A DNA stretch of 64,000 nt from an uncultured Tenacibaculum sp. (GCA_947504185.1 CANNGJ010000010.1:1-64000), one strand, 5' to 3'. Numbered from the stretch's first letter, positions 49,309 to 59,021 are shown. A program made the numbers and translations. Notes: generated by a model not told the origin, from the sequence alone.

Positions 49309-50416
49309 ATTTGACCTCAATAAATTAAATGAATACGTGAATTTAGGCAAGTTTACTGTTGAAAAACATGAAAAAGAAGATATTTATATTTATGGCTATA
49401 GTCAAGTTGATAGTAATAGCTATAACAAAATTAAGTGGGATAGCACCAATATTAACTTAAGAGGTCTAATTGTCGATTCAAAGGGTAATGTTTTGTCTCG
49501 AACTTTTCAAAAATTTTTCACCTTTAGAAATTACGTTTCTGAAGATACTGTTCTCTTAAGTGAAAATCAAGTAAGGAAAATTAAGTCTAATAAATTTAGG
49601 ATATTTGAAAAAGTTGATGGTACATTCACTATTCTCTATTGGGTAAATAATACTCCTTACCTTGCTACTCAAAGATCTTTTAAGAGTCCAAAAGCTATCA
49701 AAGCAACAGAAATATTACATAAAAAATATAATTATACATTTGATAAATTAGATAGAGATAAAACTTATATCTTTGAGGCTATTTACCCTGAAACAAAAGT
49801 ATTAGTAGACTATGGTATGGAAGAACAACTATTTCTTTTAGGAATTATTGATACTAAGACTGGTGTTGAAGAAGAATTAAAAGATATAGGGTTCCCTATC
49901 GCTAAAGAATACACAAAAGATTTTTCTTATTTAAATAGGCTTGATCAAATTCAAAATTTAAACCTCCCTAACATGGAAGGTTTTGTTATTAAATTTGATG
50001 ATGGCTTGAGGATAAAAGTAAAGTTTCCTTGGTATGAAAAAGTACATAAAGTTTTTAATCAGATAATAGCCTATAAAAATGCTTCTTTTCAACTAGAGGA
50101 ACAATTAAAAAATATGCTAGGTATCCCTGAAAGAAAATTAAACAAAAAACATGTTTGGATGCATTTTGAAAACGGAGGGGATTTATCTTCTATTGAAAAG
50201 TTTATTCCTGATACATTATTTTCTTTAGGAGCAGAAGAATGGTTAAAAAAAGAACATCAACTATATTTAGACTATAAAAATAAAGTAGGCAATGTCAGTA
50301 ATTATGATTTTACAAAAGAGAATAATTCTTTTGATTTTGATTCAAAAATAGGTCTTCCCGAAAGTGAGTCTGTAGTTTGGAATAGAATAAAAAGAATTAC
50401 TGAAACATTTAGCTAG
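49295..50416 (+). CDS. T4 Rnl1-like RNA ligase
   Basis: The start is one of two adjacent ATGs at 49295 and 49298, overlapping the HlyD gene; an ATG at 49280 is also possible. The protein has ~373 residues. Nucleotidyltransferase motifs are present in order: motif I KVDG (Lys about 106, the AMP-accepting residue), preceded by LRGLIVDSKGN and FQKFFTFRNY as in Rnl1, then YIFEAIYPE (motif III), MEGFVIKF (motif IV) and RIKVKFPWY (motif V). It should join RNA 5'-phosphate and 3'-OH ends using ATP, commonly for repair of cut tRNA. Operon placement behind a peptide exporter is unexpected. Confidence 0.85.
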   Translation: MMKNKFDLNKLNEYVNLGKFTVEKHEKEDIYIYGYSQVDSNSYNKIKWDSTNINLRGLIVDSKGNVLSRTFQKFFTFRNYVSEDTVLLSENQVRKIKSNKFRIFEKVDGTFTILYWVNNTPYLATQRSFKSPKAIKATEILHKKYNYTFDKLDRDKTYIFEAIYPETKVLVDYGMEEQLFLLGIIDTKTGVEEELKDIGFPIAKEYTKDFSYLNRLDQIQNLNLPNMEGFVIKFDDGLRIKVKFPWYEKVHKVFNQIIAYKNASFQLEEQLKNMLGIPERKLNKKHVWMHFENGGDLSSIEKFIPDTLFSLGAEEWLKKEHQLYLDYKNKVGNVSNYDFTKENNSFDFDSKIGLPESESVVWNRIKRITETFS

Positions 50417-50866
50417 CAGAATAGAGGCTTTCAAAGAATATGTTTGACAACTAATTTTAGAGAGTTTTTTTAAAGTAAAACCATCCTTTTTATTAGAGGA
50501 TAAGATCTAAAAGAATTATTTTAATGGAGTAGTAAAATGAGATAGAGGTTATTTTAGTAAAGTTAAATGAGTTTTACTACTCCTTTTAATACCATTTCTT
50601 TTTATTATAAATTCTGTAAAAACAGCATTGAAACTAAAGTGTTATTCAAGTGAATTTCATACACTCATTATAATATGTAGTGAATGAAAATAAAACTGAT
50701 TAATGCAACTTATAAAAAGATGAAGCTACAGCTGATAGATTAGTGATTAATATAAACAAAGAATATAATTAGTTAATACTATTTCTTTGTTCTTTAAAAT
50801 TGAATAATCTCTTGATAATGAACTTCTTTATAATTATTTTAGACATTCATTGTTAACAAGCTACAC
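50417..50866. other. 450-bp gene-free stretch in the accessory island
   Basis: No gene seen. It contains a perfect 12-bp inverted repeat, GGAGTAGTAAAA (50526-50537) with TTTTACTACTCC (50572-50583), followed by a short T-run. This could terminate the RNA ligase transcript. Near 50756-50795 a weaker repeat (ACAAAGAA with TTCTTTGT) precedes the recombinase. Confidence 0.6.
50526..50587 (+). terminator. Inverted repeat, possible terminator after the RNA ligase gene
   Basis: A 12-bp perfect stem with a 34-nt loop and TTTT after it. The loop is long for a standard terminator, so a protein-binding or mobile-element end role is also possible. Confidence 0.45.
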
Positions 50867-52439
50867 ATGGAAAAGCGAGTAGGTATTTGGATTCGAGTAT
50901 CCACAGAAGATCAAAAAAGAGGAGACAGTCCAGAACATCATTTAGATCAAGCTAAAACTTATACTAAACTGCATAACTATGAAGTAACTGAAATCTATGA
51001 CCTTACAGGTGTTTCAGGTAAGACTGTAAAAGAACATCCTGAATGCCAACGTATGTTAATGGATATACATCGTGGGCATATTTCAGGTCTTAATCTTTTC
51101 AAAGATAGCTCGTTTTGCACGTAATACTATTGAACTTTTAGAATTTGCGAATTTCTTTAAGGAACATAATGCTGATTTAATCTCGCTTAAAGAATCCTTT
51201 GACACATCCACACCCGCAGGACGTCTATTTTTTAGAATCATTTCTTCTATGGCGGAATGGGAACGTGAAGAAATTGTAGATCGTATCAATACTTCAGTTG
51301 AAACAAGAGCCAAAATGGGAAAAGTAATGGGCGGTATTCCATATGGTTATCAACGTAAAGGAAAAGATGATATTGAACTTCACCCAGAAGAGTCAGTCGT
51401 GAGAAAAAAAATATATGAACTGTATTTACAACATCAACGCTATGGAACAGTAGCCCGAATTCTCAATGAAGAAGGACATCGAACAAAACGCGGTAAAAAG
51501 TTTTCTGATATGGCTATTAAGCGATTACTCAAAGACCCAATTACTAAAGGAGTACGAAGAACACGATTTACTAAAGTTGGAAAAAATGGGCAACCCGAAT
51601 TACGAGATAGTAGCGAATGGTATTTTCATCAAGCTCCTAAAATAATAAGCGAAGAATTATGGCAAGAAGTAAATGATATTATTCACAAATATGAATCTAC
51701 CAAAACGCAACCGATGAATAAGAAGCTAAAATTATTTACAAGTTTTCTTAAGTGTGAATGTGGCGGAAAAATGTATGTCCCATCATCTAATCCAAAATAT
51801 ACGTGCAAGAAATGTAAGCGTAAAATTCCAACAGAAGAAATTGAAGAAATTTTTAAAAGTCAGTTAAAACAATTTTTACTTTCTAAAGATGATATAGAAG
51901 CTTACTTCCAAAGTAGCCAAACTGGAATTAAAGATAAAGAAAGAGAATTTAATATTGTAAAAGAGAAAATTGATAAGCTAAAAACTAAAATATCCAAACT
52001 CTTTGAATTGCATGAAAACAATCAAATTGAAACAGAACGGTTCAAAGAATTTTATGAGGAACCTAATCAACAACTTAAACAATTAGAGCGTACGATTCCT
52101 ACATTAGAATCAGAAATTAAAATCTTACAAGAACATGTTAAATCAAGTGATTATATCTTAAATGAAGCTAAATCTTTATACGATAATTGGGACAAGCTAT
52201 CGAATGAAGAAAAACGAAATGTCGTAGAAACCATAACCAAGGACATCATCGTAGGTGACCAAGAAGTATTGATAAACTTATACTCTTTAAGCCCTCCAAA
52301 GAAAAACACTTCTTTCTCTAAATTGATTGCAAATGGGCAACATGGACTATACACAATGTTGCCCACAGTATTTTATCCGAACACTTCCATTAAACTTATT
52401 CTGTCCGAATCAGAATTAAATTCAAACATTTTCATATGA
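50867..52439 (+). pseudogene. Large serine recombinase, broken by a +1 frameshift
   Basis: The first part (50867 to about 51091) encodes the resolvase start, VGIWIRVSTEDQKRGDSPEH, with the catalytic Ser in RVSTEDQ. Reading then shifts by one base near 51092, where an extra A in CTTAATC replaces CTTATC. The second frame continues LIFSKIARFARNTIELLEFA, SMAEWEREEIVDRI, a recombinase domain (GGIPYGYQRKGKDD), a four-Cys zinc ribbon (CECGGKMYVPSSN, CKKCKRK) and a coiled coil. A repaired product would have about 520 residues. A single-base error in the assembly cannot be excluded. The frame's last ~25 codons run into the adjacent GIY-YIG cassette-like unit. Confidence 0.85.
52333..52367. repeat. Short palindrome, attC-like end of the GIY-YIG unit
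   Basis: TGGGCAACAT (52334-52343) and ATGTTGCCCA (52356-52365) form a perfect 10-bp stem with a 12-nt loop. The right arm is also the first part of the 14-bp boundary sequence that recurs inverted at 53358-53371. In the minus-strand direction this is the 3' end of the GIY-YIG gene unit. Confidence 0.6.
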
Positions 52440-53371
52440 TGGTGAGTTTTCCCTGTCTTTTTAGTAAAAAACTTTCTTGTATTCTCTGAAGTGTCTAATT
52501 CGATTGTTAGAGCTTTTATATCTAACGCATAGCACTCGGAATATGACGTATGTTTTGCCGAAGGGAAACTGTTCTTAAATTCGATATTATATTTTGGCTG
52601 AAAATATTTAATTAGTGCAGCTTCTGTAAAATTTATTTTTTGTCTGTCACTAATAAAAATTCCATTATTGTCAAACATATGTTCTAATTTCTTTTTTTCT
52701 ATTTTTTCATCCTCTTTATTTACTTTAATTAAGTCGGCTCCTGCTGCCATTAAAATACTCTGTTGCGAGAAATTAGTAAGCAGTATCCAAATATCTGAAT
52801 CTGGATTTTGAGTTAAAGAATGAGTGTAAATTTTTTGAACTGTTTCGTGAGATGATAATCTATCTAAAGCTGTTCTTTTTCCATCTTTTCCATGAGCTTG
52901 TCCAATATATAAAACTTCATAATCTAAATATGGTAAATCAATATTATCCTCTACTTGAATGCTATCAATTAAAGTACTTGGTCTTGCACCTAATAAAACA
53001 CCGTTCTTGTCTGAAAGAGTAAATAAATTATATGGATATTCTGTGTGGAATTCTAATTCAGATTTAGCTTTTTTAAGCTCAAATCCTATATTAACCATTC
53101 CTCCTTTATCCTTATTATGAATTATAAAATTCAGATTAGCTTTATTTCCACTAATTTTTATTGGGTTTGGGTCAACAGTTATTTTTGGTCTTCTTAAAAC
53201 AAAATAAATATTACTGGGATTTTTATCATTAAATAACTCTTGACTTTGAGCATAATGTTCTAAATCAGAACCTAAAACAAATTGATATTGATTTAAATAC
53301 ATTATAAGGAAAGACTCAACTCCAAATCTATAATTGTTATTTACAAAGATGTCTTTCATATTGTGGGCAAC
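52358..53371. mobile_element. Cassette-like unit carrying a GIY-YIG gene
   Basis: The unit ends are GTTGCCCACAGTAT (52358-52371) and ATATTGTGGGCAAC (53358-53371), reverse complements at 13 of 14 positions. The gene fills the whole space: its stop is about 2 bp from one end and its ATG overlaps the other. No transposase is inside and I see no target-site duplication. The arrangement matches the two units next to the tyrosine recombinase at 2027, including the mismatch at the eleventh base. Confidence 0.6.
52373..53359 (-). CDS. GIY-YIG nuclease-like protein
   Basis: The protein has 328 residues. Residues ~145-260 resemble a GIY-YIG nuclease domain: DYEVLYIGQAHGKDGKRTALDRLSSH (YIG at 151-153, candidate catalytic Arg at 162 or 167), then FTEAALIKYFQPKYN (metal-binding Glu246, Asn258). 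The first GIY strand is degenerate. The N-terminal ~140 residues and the His-rich C-terminus (TGKTHHHMKMFE) are unrecognised. No signal peptide. Defence or genome-maintenance roles are possible; none is shown. It fills a cassette-like unit between a broken recombinase and htpG. Confidence 0.65.
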   Translation of the reverse strand: MKDIFVNNNYRFGVESFLIMYLNQYQFVLGSDLEHYAQSQELFNDKNPSNIYFVLRRPKITVDPNPIKISGNKANLNFIIHNKDKGGMVNIGFELKKAKSELEFHTEYPYNLFTLSDKNGVLLGARPSTLIDSIQVEDNIDLPYLDYEVLYIGQAHGKDGKRTALDRLSSHETVQKIYTHSLTQNPDSDIWILLTNFSQQSILMAAGADLIKVNKEDEKIEKKKLEHMFDNNGIFISDRQKINFTEAALIKYFQPKYNIEFKNSFPSAKHTSYSECYALDIKALTIELDTSENTRKFFTKKTGKTHHHMKMFEFNSDSDRISLMEVFG

Positions 53372-53410
53372 AGGAGTTAAACGAAGTTATCAGATTTTTT
53401 TGATAAAGTC

Positions 53411-53442
53411 AAACAAAAAACCTCTTTGTAAAAACAAAGAGG
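53411..53442 (-). terminator. Terminator for htpG
   Basis: On the minus strand CCTCTTTGT pairs with ACAAAGAGG and a T-run follows. It lies 30 bp after the htpG stop and before the GIY-YIG unit. Confidence 0.88.
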
Positions 53443-53470
53443 TCCATAATTTATCTGTGGCGATTCGCAA

Positions 53471-55381
53471 CTATTTAATCAATTCGTAACTACGTTTAAT
53501 AAAGTTTGTTAACTCTTCACCATGTAATAAGTTTTGAGATAACTTTGCTAAATCAAAGGCTTGTGTAGTTAAACGTTTTTGATCTTCTTCATTAGCATTT
53601 AAAATTTCTGAAACTAAAGGGTGATTTGTATTAACAACTAAGTTGTACATTTCTGGGAAATTACCCATACCCATCATTCCGCCACCACCAGAAGCTTGCA
53701 TTTCTTTCATTCTTCTCATAAATTCAGGAACGGTAATAATAAAAGGAGAGCTAGCTGAATCCATAGATTCTAATTGAACTGTATACGTTTGCGTGTTTAC
53801 AGCACCTTCTATGATAGGTTTTAATTTTTCTTTTTCTTCATCAGATAGTTTAGAAATAACAGTATCATCTTTTTTGATTAAGTTATCAATATGATCTGCA
53901 TCTACACGTGTAAACTGAACTTTAGTTTCTCCAGAAGTTTCTAGTTTTTGCATTAAATGTGATACAATTGGAGAATCTAAGATTAACACTTCATATCCTT
54001 TTGCTGTTGCATCTTGAATGTAACTGTGTTGTGCGTCTTTATTAGAAGCATATAAGATTATATGATTTCCATCTTTATCAGTTTGAACATCTTTCGTTTT
54101 TTCAACTAATTCATCAAATGTAAAAAATGTATCAGTAACGGTTGGATATAAAGCGAACTTTTTTGCTTTATCAAAGAATTTATCTTCCGATAACATTCCG
54201 TATTCGATAATCACTTTAATATCATTCCATTTTTGCTCAAAGTCAGCTCTATCTTTTTTGAATAAAGAACTTAATTTATCTGCTACTTTTTTAGTGATAT
54301 ACCCAGAAATTTTCTTTACTGCTCCGTCTGCTTGTAAACCAGAACGAGACACGTTTAATGGAATATCTGGAGAATCGATCACACCTTTTAACATCTGTAA
54401 AAAGTCTGGTACAATTCCTTCTACATTATCAGTTACAAAAACTTGATTTTGATACAATTGGATTTTATCCTTTTGCATATCTAAGTTTTGTGATAATTTA
54501 GGGAAGAATAAAATTCCTGTTAAGTTAAACGGGTAATCTACGTTTAAGTGAATGTGAAATAAAGATTCTTCAAATTGCATTGGATACAATTCGCGATAGA
54601 AGTTCGTGTAATCTTCATCATTTAATTCTGAAGGAGCTTTAGTCCAAGCAGGGTTTGTATTGTTTATAATTGCGTCAACTTCAATTTGCTTGTGAGGTTC
54701 AGTAGTTTCTTTACCTTCAGCATCAGTTGTAGTTTGAGGCGTGAAATCTGGATCGTTTACTTTTTTAGTTCCAAATTTAATTGGCACTTGGTTAAAACGA
54801 TTGTATTTATTTAATAAACCAGAAATTTTAGCTTCCTCTAAAAACTCTAAAGAATCTTCAGCAATATGTAAAACGATTTCTGTTCCTCTGTCAGCTTTAT
54901 CATGTGCCTCTAAAGTAAACTCTGGAGAACCATCACAAGTCCAATGAGCAGCTGGCTCATCTTTGAAAGATTTGGTGATTAATTCAACTTTATCAGCTAC
55001 CATAAAAGCAGAGTAAAAACCTAAACCGAAGTGCCCGATAACACCTGTTTCATTTTTACCATCTTCATATTTATTTAAAAACTCTTCAGCTCCAGAAAAA
55101 GCGATTTGATTGATGTATTTTTCAACCTCATCAGCTGTCATACCTAAACCTTGATCTTTAATCGTTAAAGTTTTGGCATCTTTATTAATGCTGATTTCAA
55201 TCTTAGCATCACCTAACTCAGTTTTAGCTTCACCAATAGAAATTAAGTGTTTTAATTTTGTAGTTGCATCAGTTCCGTTAGAAATTAACTCACGTAAAAA
55301 GATTTCGTGGTCAGAATACAAGAATTTTTTAATCAGTGGAAATATATTTTCTACCGATACATTAATGTTCCCTTTACTCAT
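53471..55381 (-). CDS. htpG: Chaperone protein HtpG (Hsp90)
   Basis: The protein has 636 residues. The GHKL ATPase domain shows FLRELISNGTDATTKL, IKDQGLGMT and GVIGHFGLGFYSAFMV. The middle domain carries LPLNVSRSGLQAD-like PLNVSRSGLQADGAV. It is an ATP-driven folding chaperone in the cytosol. Standalone gene. Confidence 0.96.
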   Translation of the reverse strand: MSKGNINVSVENIFPLIKKFLYSDHEIFLRELISNGTDATTKLKHLISIGEAKTELGDAKIEISINKDAKTLTIKDQGLGMTADEVEKYINQIAFSGAEEFLNKYEDGKNETGVIGHFGLGFYSAFMVADKVELITKSFKDEPAAHWTCDGSPEFTLEAHDKADRGTEIVLHIAEDSLEFLEEAKISGLLNKYNRFNQVPIKFGTKKVNDPDFTPQTTTDAEGKETTEPHKQIEVDAIINNTNPAWTKAPSELNDEDYTNFYRELYPMQFEESLFHIHLNVDYPFNLTGILFFPKLSQNLDMQKDKIQLYQNQVFVTDNVEGIVPDFLQMLKGVIDSPDIPLNVSRSGLQADGAVKKISGYITKKVADKLSSLFKKDRADFEQKWNDIKVIIEYGMLSEDKFFDKAKKFALYPTVTDTFFTFDELVEKTKDVQTDKDGNHIILYASNKDAQHSYIQDATAKGYEVLILDSPIVSHLMQKLETSGETKVQFTRVDADHIDNLIKKDDTVISKLSDEEKEKLKPIIEGAVNTQTYTVQLESMDSASSPFIITVPEFMRRMKEMQASGGGGMMGMGNFPEMYNLVVNTNHPLVSEILNANEEDQKRLTTQAFDLAKLSQNLLHGEELTNFIKRSYELIK

Positions 55382-55573
55382 AATTATATATTTTGTTTGA
55401 TATTATTTTCTGATGATAGAGTAGTCAAAAAAAATACCAAAATATATTTTGTGACAAGATGACATTGTCTTTCTAAAATGGCTATCTTTTTAGTCAGTTT
55501 TTTATAATTATAAAAAACACTATTTTTACGAGCTACAAATTTGCAAACAAATAAAAAATCAACATATAAAATT

Positions 55574-56581
55574 ATGTATAATTCAAAAATAACAGGATTA
55601 GGTTATTATGTGCCAGATAACGTGGTTACTAATAATGACTTAAAAGAGTTTATGGATACTTCTGATGAATGGATTCAAGAAAGAACTGGTATTAAAGAGC
55701 GTAGATGGATCGATCCTAAAACAGGAGATACAACTGCAGTGATGGGAGCTAAAGCATCCAGAGTTGCTATTGAGCGTGCTGGTTTAACGAAAGATGATAT
55801 CGATTTTATCGTATTTGCTACTTTGAGTCCTGATATGTATTTTCCTGGAGGAGGAGTACAAGTACAAGAAATGTTAGATATGCCAACTATTGGTGCATTA
55901 GATGTTCGTAATCAATGTTCAGGATTTATTTATGCGATGTCGGTTGCAGATCAGTTTATCAAAACTGGAATGTACAAGAATATCTTAGTAATTGGTGCTG
56001 AGAATCATTCTGGAGGACTAGAAAAATCAACTAGAGGTAGGGGAGTAACTGTAATTTTTGGAGATGGAGCAGGTGCTGCTGTACTTTCTCGTACAGAAGA
56101 AGAAGGAAAGGGAATTTTGTCTTCTCACTTACATTCTGAAGGAAAACATGCTAAAGAGTTGGTTTTAGAAGGACCTTCTACTGGACGATGGGTTCCAGAA
56201 ATTTTAGAAGCAAATGATCCAGATGATGTTTCTTATTACCCTTATATGAATGGTCAGTTTGTTTTTAAACATGCTATTGGACGTTTTTCTGAAGCTATTG
56301 TAGAAGGATTACAAGCTAACGGATTAGAGAAGGATGATATTGATATGTTGATTCCGCATCAAGCAAACTTACGTATTGCACAGTTTATTCAAAAGAAGTT
56401 CCAATTATCAGATGATAAGGTGTATAATAACATTATGAAGTATGGTAATACTACTGCAGCTTCTGTTATTATAGCTTTAACAGAAGCTTGGGAAAAAGGA
56501 AAGATAAAAGATAACGATTTAGTGGTTTTAGCTGCCTTTGGTAGTGGTTTTACTTGGGGATCTGTAGTGATTCGTTGGTAA
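55574..56581 (+). CDS. 3-oxoacyl-ACP synthase III family protein (KAS III-like)
   Basis: The start chosen is the ATG at 55574 (MYNSKITGLGYYVP), matching the family N-terminus; a frame from 55541 adds 11 residues. There are 335 residues. The catalytic triad is Cys in DVRNQCSGFIYAM, His in IPHQANLRIAQF and Asn in KYGNTTAASVI. FabH starts fatty-acid synthesis from acyl-CoA and malonyl-ACP, with branched primers likely in this group. No plsX or rpmF is adjacent, so a second, specialised KAS III is possible. Confidence 0.88.
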   Translation: MYNSKITGLGYYVPDNVVTNNDLKEFMDTSDEWIQERTGIKERRWIDPKTGDTTAVMGAKASRVAIERAGLTKDDIDFIVFATLSPDMYFPGGGVQVQEMLDMPTIGALDVRNQCSGFIYAMSVADQFIKTGMYKNILVIGAENHSGGLEKSTRGRGVTVIFGDGAGAAVLSRTEEEGKGILSSHLHSEGKHAKELVLEGPSTGRWVPEILEANDPDDVSYYPYMNGQFVFKHAIGRFSEAIVEGLQANGLEKDDIDMLIPHQANLRIAQFIQKKFQLSDDKVYNNIMKYGNTTAASVIIALTEAWEKGKIKDNDLVVLAAFGSGFTWGSVVIRW

Positions 56582-56600
56582 TTAAGTACTAAATAGAATA

Positions 56601-56636
56601 AATAAAAAATCCGAAGTTTAAACTTCGGGTTTTTTA
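56601..56636. terminator. Bidirectional terminator
   Basis: CCGAAGTTT pairs with AAACTTCGG between an A-run and a T-run, between the KAS III gene and the convergent outer-membrane gene. Confidence 0.9.
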
Positions 56637-59021
56637 TTAAAACATGCCTCCTTGAGATTCGTTATCATCTCTATATTTCCTGCCTTTTCTTTTGTTTTTT
56701 CCACTTCCAAAACTGTATGAAAAACCAAGGTATATAGAATCATATTCTAAAATATATCTTCCTTTTTGATTAAATGGGATATTAGTAGAATAATCAAAGT
56801 TAACATTGTTAAAAACATCAACACCTCGTAAAGTTATTTTTCCCTTTCCATCAAGTACTTTTAATCTGGCTCCAGCATTTATCATAGTATATGGCTGAAC
56901 TTTGTATTGAATATTTTCACTTTTCCCTCTATAAATAGCAGACAATTGAAAACTTAATTTCTTAGAAGCTTTGAAAGAATTACTTATTCTACTTTTTATA
57001 ACGGTATTCTTTATAGTTTCAAAATTGGTATTTAATATACCTTGAGAATCTTGAATATACGTCTCAAAAGAAGGTCTTAAAGTCCACCATTTTTTAGGTT
57101 TAAAGCTTCCGGAAATCTCTATTCCATAACTATCGGAAAAATTATAATTAGTAAAGGAAGAAATACTCTTATCTGGATTTATAGGGTCTTCTTGAAGTAT
57201 TCTTCCAATTTTATCATTAGTTCTTCTATAAAAAGTTCCTAAAGAAACATATCCTTTGGTAATTGTTTTGGTATAGTTAAGCTCTATGGAATGGGTAAAT
57301 TGAGGAGTAATATATATGTTTCCTGTAGATATTGTTAAAGGGGATGCCCATTCTTGAATAGGAGTTACTTGATATGCTGATGGTCTATCAACTCTTCTAT
57401 TATAGGCTAACTGTATGTCATCTTTTTTACTAATATGATAGGTTATGGCAGCAGAAGGGTATAAACTAAATATATTGTCTTTTAAATTAGTATTTCCTTG
57501 TTCTGTATTTGAAAAAGTAGCATCTAAATTAAATTGCTCTAACCTTATTCCTATTTGAAAGGCTATTTTATCATATTCCTTGTTAAAGTTTAAGTATCCA
57601 GAATACATTGTACGATTGTATGCTAAACTGGTATTCCCAATAGGTTGTAAATTAGATAAGTTGCTTGTATGAGCCTCCTGATCAGTTATTATTCTATTAT
57701 AAAAATCTTGCTTTCTAAATTCTATTCCAAATTCTAATTTACCTGATTTTATAGGTTTAGTATAATCTACATTAAACAGCCAAAGCTTTCTATTATCTTC
57801 TACATGATTTGTGTAATTATATGCTTTAGAGGTGTTGTTTACTGTTTCATTATTAGTTGTTTCTTCAGGGGTTTTTGTGATGGAATGATTAAACTCAAAT
57901 TCAATGTTTTGTCCCTTATTATCAAAATTATAAACATAATCAATATTATAAGTTTTATCTTTTTGTTTATATTTTGAAAAACCTTGGTTATTAAATAGCA
58001 TATTACCATTTTCAGTAATTAATGTATTTGTAGCTAGACTATTGTTATCATAATTTTGGTTGGTGTAAAGAGAAAGCACACTTTTAGAATTTAAATCTAT
58101 ATCAACTCCAAATTTAAAGTTATGGCTTTTAGAGTTATTTAAAAAATCAATATCTTGTAAGACATCTTTATCGGTTCTTTGAAGGTTATTAAATGTTTCA
58201 TAATCTCCCCAGTTAGTATTGTAATTAACATAAAAATTGGTGATTCCTACTTTGTAATTTGTAGTTAAAGAAATGTCGGGTCTTGTGTTTTTACTATGTT
58301 TAATACCTGCTGAAATAGTTCCATTAAAACCAAGTTCTGTATTTTTTTTAAGGATTAGATTAATAATGCCGCTCATTCCTTCTGGATTGTATTTTGCTGA
58401 AGGATTGGTTATTATTTCAATGCTTTTTACAGAATTTGAAGGAATTTGTTTTAGAAGTTGTTCTGTATTAATATTGGAAGGTTTACCATTAACTAGAACC
58501 CTAACATTTTCATTACCTCTTAAACTAATAGTACCCGAAAGCTGGTTGACATCAATAGAAGGAACATTTTCTAACATTTCTAGTGAATTTGCTCCTGCAG
58601 ATATTAAATCTTTACCTACATTAATTATTTTTCGATCAATTTTTTGAACTATAGTTGAAGATTCTGCTTGTACTTCTATTTCATCTAAACTTGTTGAATG
58701 TTCTTTTAGGTAAATAGTCCCTATATCAATGTTAAAGTTAGTAGGTGTTAACTCAATTTCTTTTTCTTGTGTTGTATAGCCAATAAATTGAAAACTCAAA
58801 AGAACTTTTTTTAGAGGAACTTTTTTAATAATAAATTTACCATGATTGTCAGTAATAGTACCACTTATAACTTTTTTATTAGTTTCTTTACACGAAATAG
58901 TAACGTAGTTAAGAGGTAATTTCGATTTAGAGTCTATTATTTTTCCAGTAATCTTTGTATTTTGTGAATAACAGAAAATATTAATGCATAGTAGCATAAA
59001 TATAGCTAGCAACTTTTTCAT
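56637..59021 (-). CDS. Outer-membrane beta-barrel receptor, copy 1
   Basis: The protein has 794 residues with a signal peptide ending CYSQ. A carboxypeptidase-regulatory-like domain (ITGKIIDSKSKLPLNYVTIS) and a TonB-plug-like region follow, with SLRGNENVRVLVNGKPSNI and SIEIITNPSAKYNPEGMSG. The C-terminal barrel ends YLGFSYSFGSGKNKRKG. It belongs to the OMP_b-brl_3 type family. It resembles the neighbour at 59070 over its whole length, so the two arose by tandem duplication. Substrate unknown. Confidence 0.88.
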   Translation of the reverse strand: MKKLLAIFMLLCINIFCYSQNTKITGKIIDSKSKLPLNYVTISCKETNKKVISGTITDNHGKFIIKKVPLKKVLLSFQFIGYTTQEKEIELTPTNFNIDIGTIYLKEHSTSLDEIEVQAESSTIVQKIDRKIINVGKDLISAGANSLEMLENVPSIDVNQLSGTISLRGNENVRVLVNGKPSNINTEQLLKQIPSNSVKSIEIITNPSAKYNPEGMSGIINLILKKNTELGFNGTISAGIKHSKNTRPDISLTTNYKVGITNFYVNYNTNWGDYETFNNLQRTDKDVLQDIDFLNNSKSHNFKFGVDIDLNSKSVLSLYTNQNYDNNSLATNTLITENGNMLFNNQGFSKYKQKDKTYNIDYVYNFDNKGQNIEFEFNHSITKTPEETTNNETVNNTSKAYNYTNHVEDNRKLWLFNVDYTKPIKSGKLEFGIEFRKQDFYNRIITDQEAHTSNLSNLQPIGNTSLAYNRTMYSGYLNFNKEYDKIAFQIGIRLEQFNLDATFSNTEQGNTNLKDNIFSLYPSAAITYHISKKDDIQLAYNRRVDRPSAYQVTPIQEWASPLTISTGNIYITPQFTHSIELNYTKTITKGYVSLGTFYRRTNDKIGRILQEDPINPDKSISSFTNYNFSDSYGIEISGSFKPKKWWTLRPSFETYIQDSQGILNTNFETIKNTVIKSRISNSFKASKKLSFQLSAIYRGKSENIQYKVQPYTMINAGARLKVLDGKGKITLRGVDVFNNVNFDYSTNIPFNQKGRYILEYDSIYLGFSYSFGSGKNKRKGRKYRDDNESQGGMF

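Noticed and set aside
51072-51124. Programmed +1 frameshifting in the serine recombinase
   Set aside because: No slippery heptamer or following structure is visible, and the shift lies in the middle of the conserved catalytic domain; a mutation or sequence error is simpler.
52358-53371. Insertion sequence with terminal inverted repeats
   Set aside because: The gene inside is not a transposase and no target duplication flanks the ends; kept as a cassette-like unit instead, with the transposon option noted.
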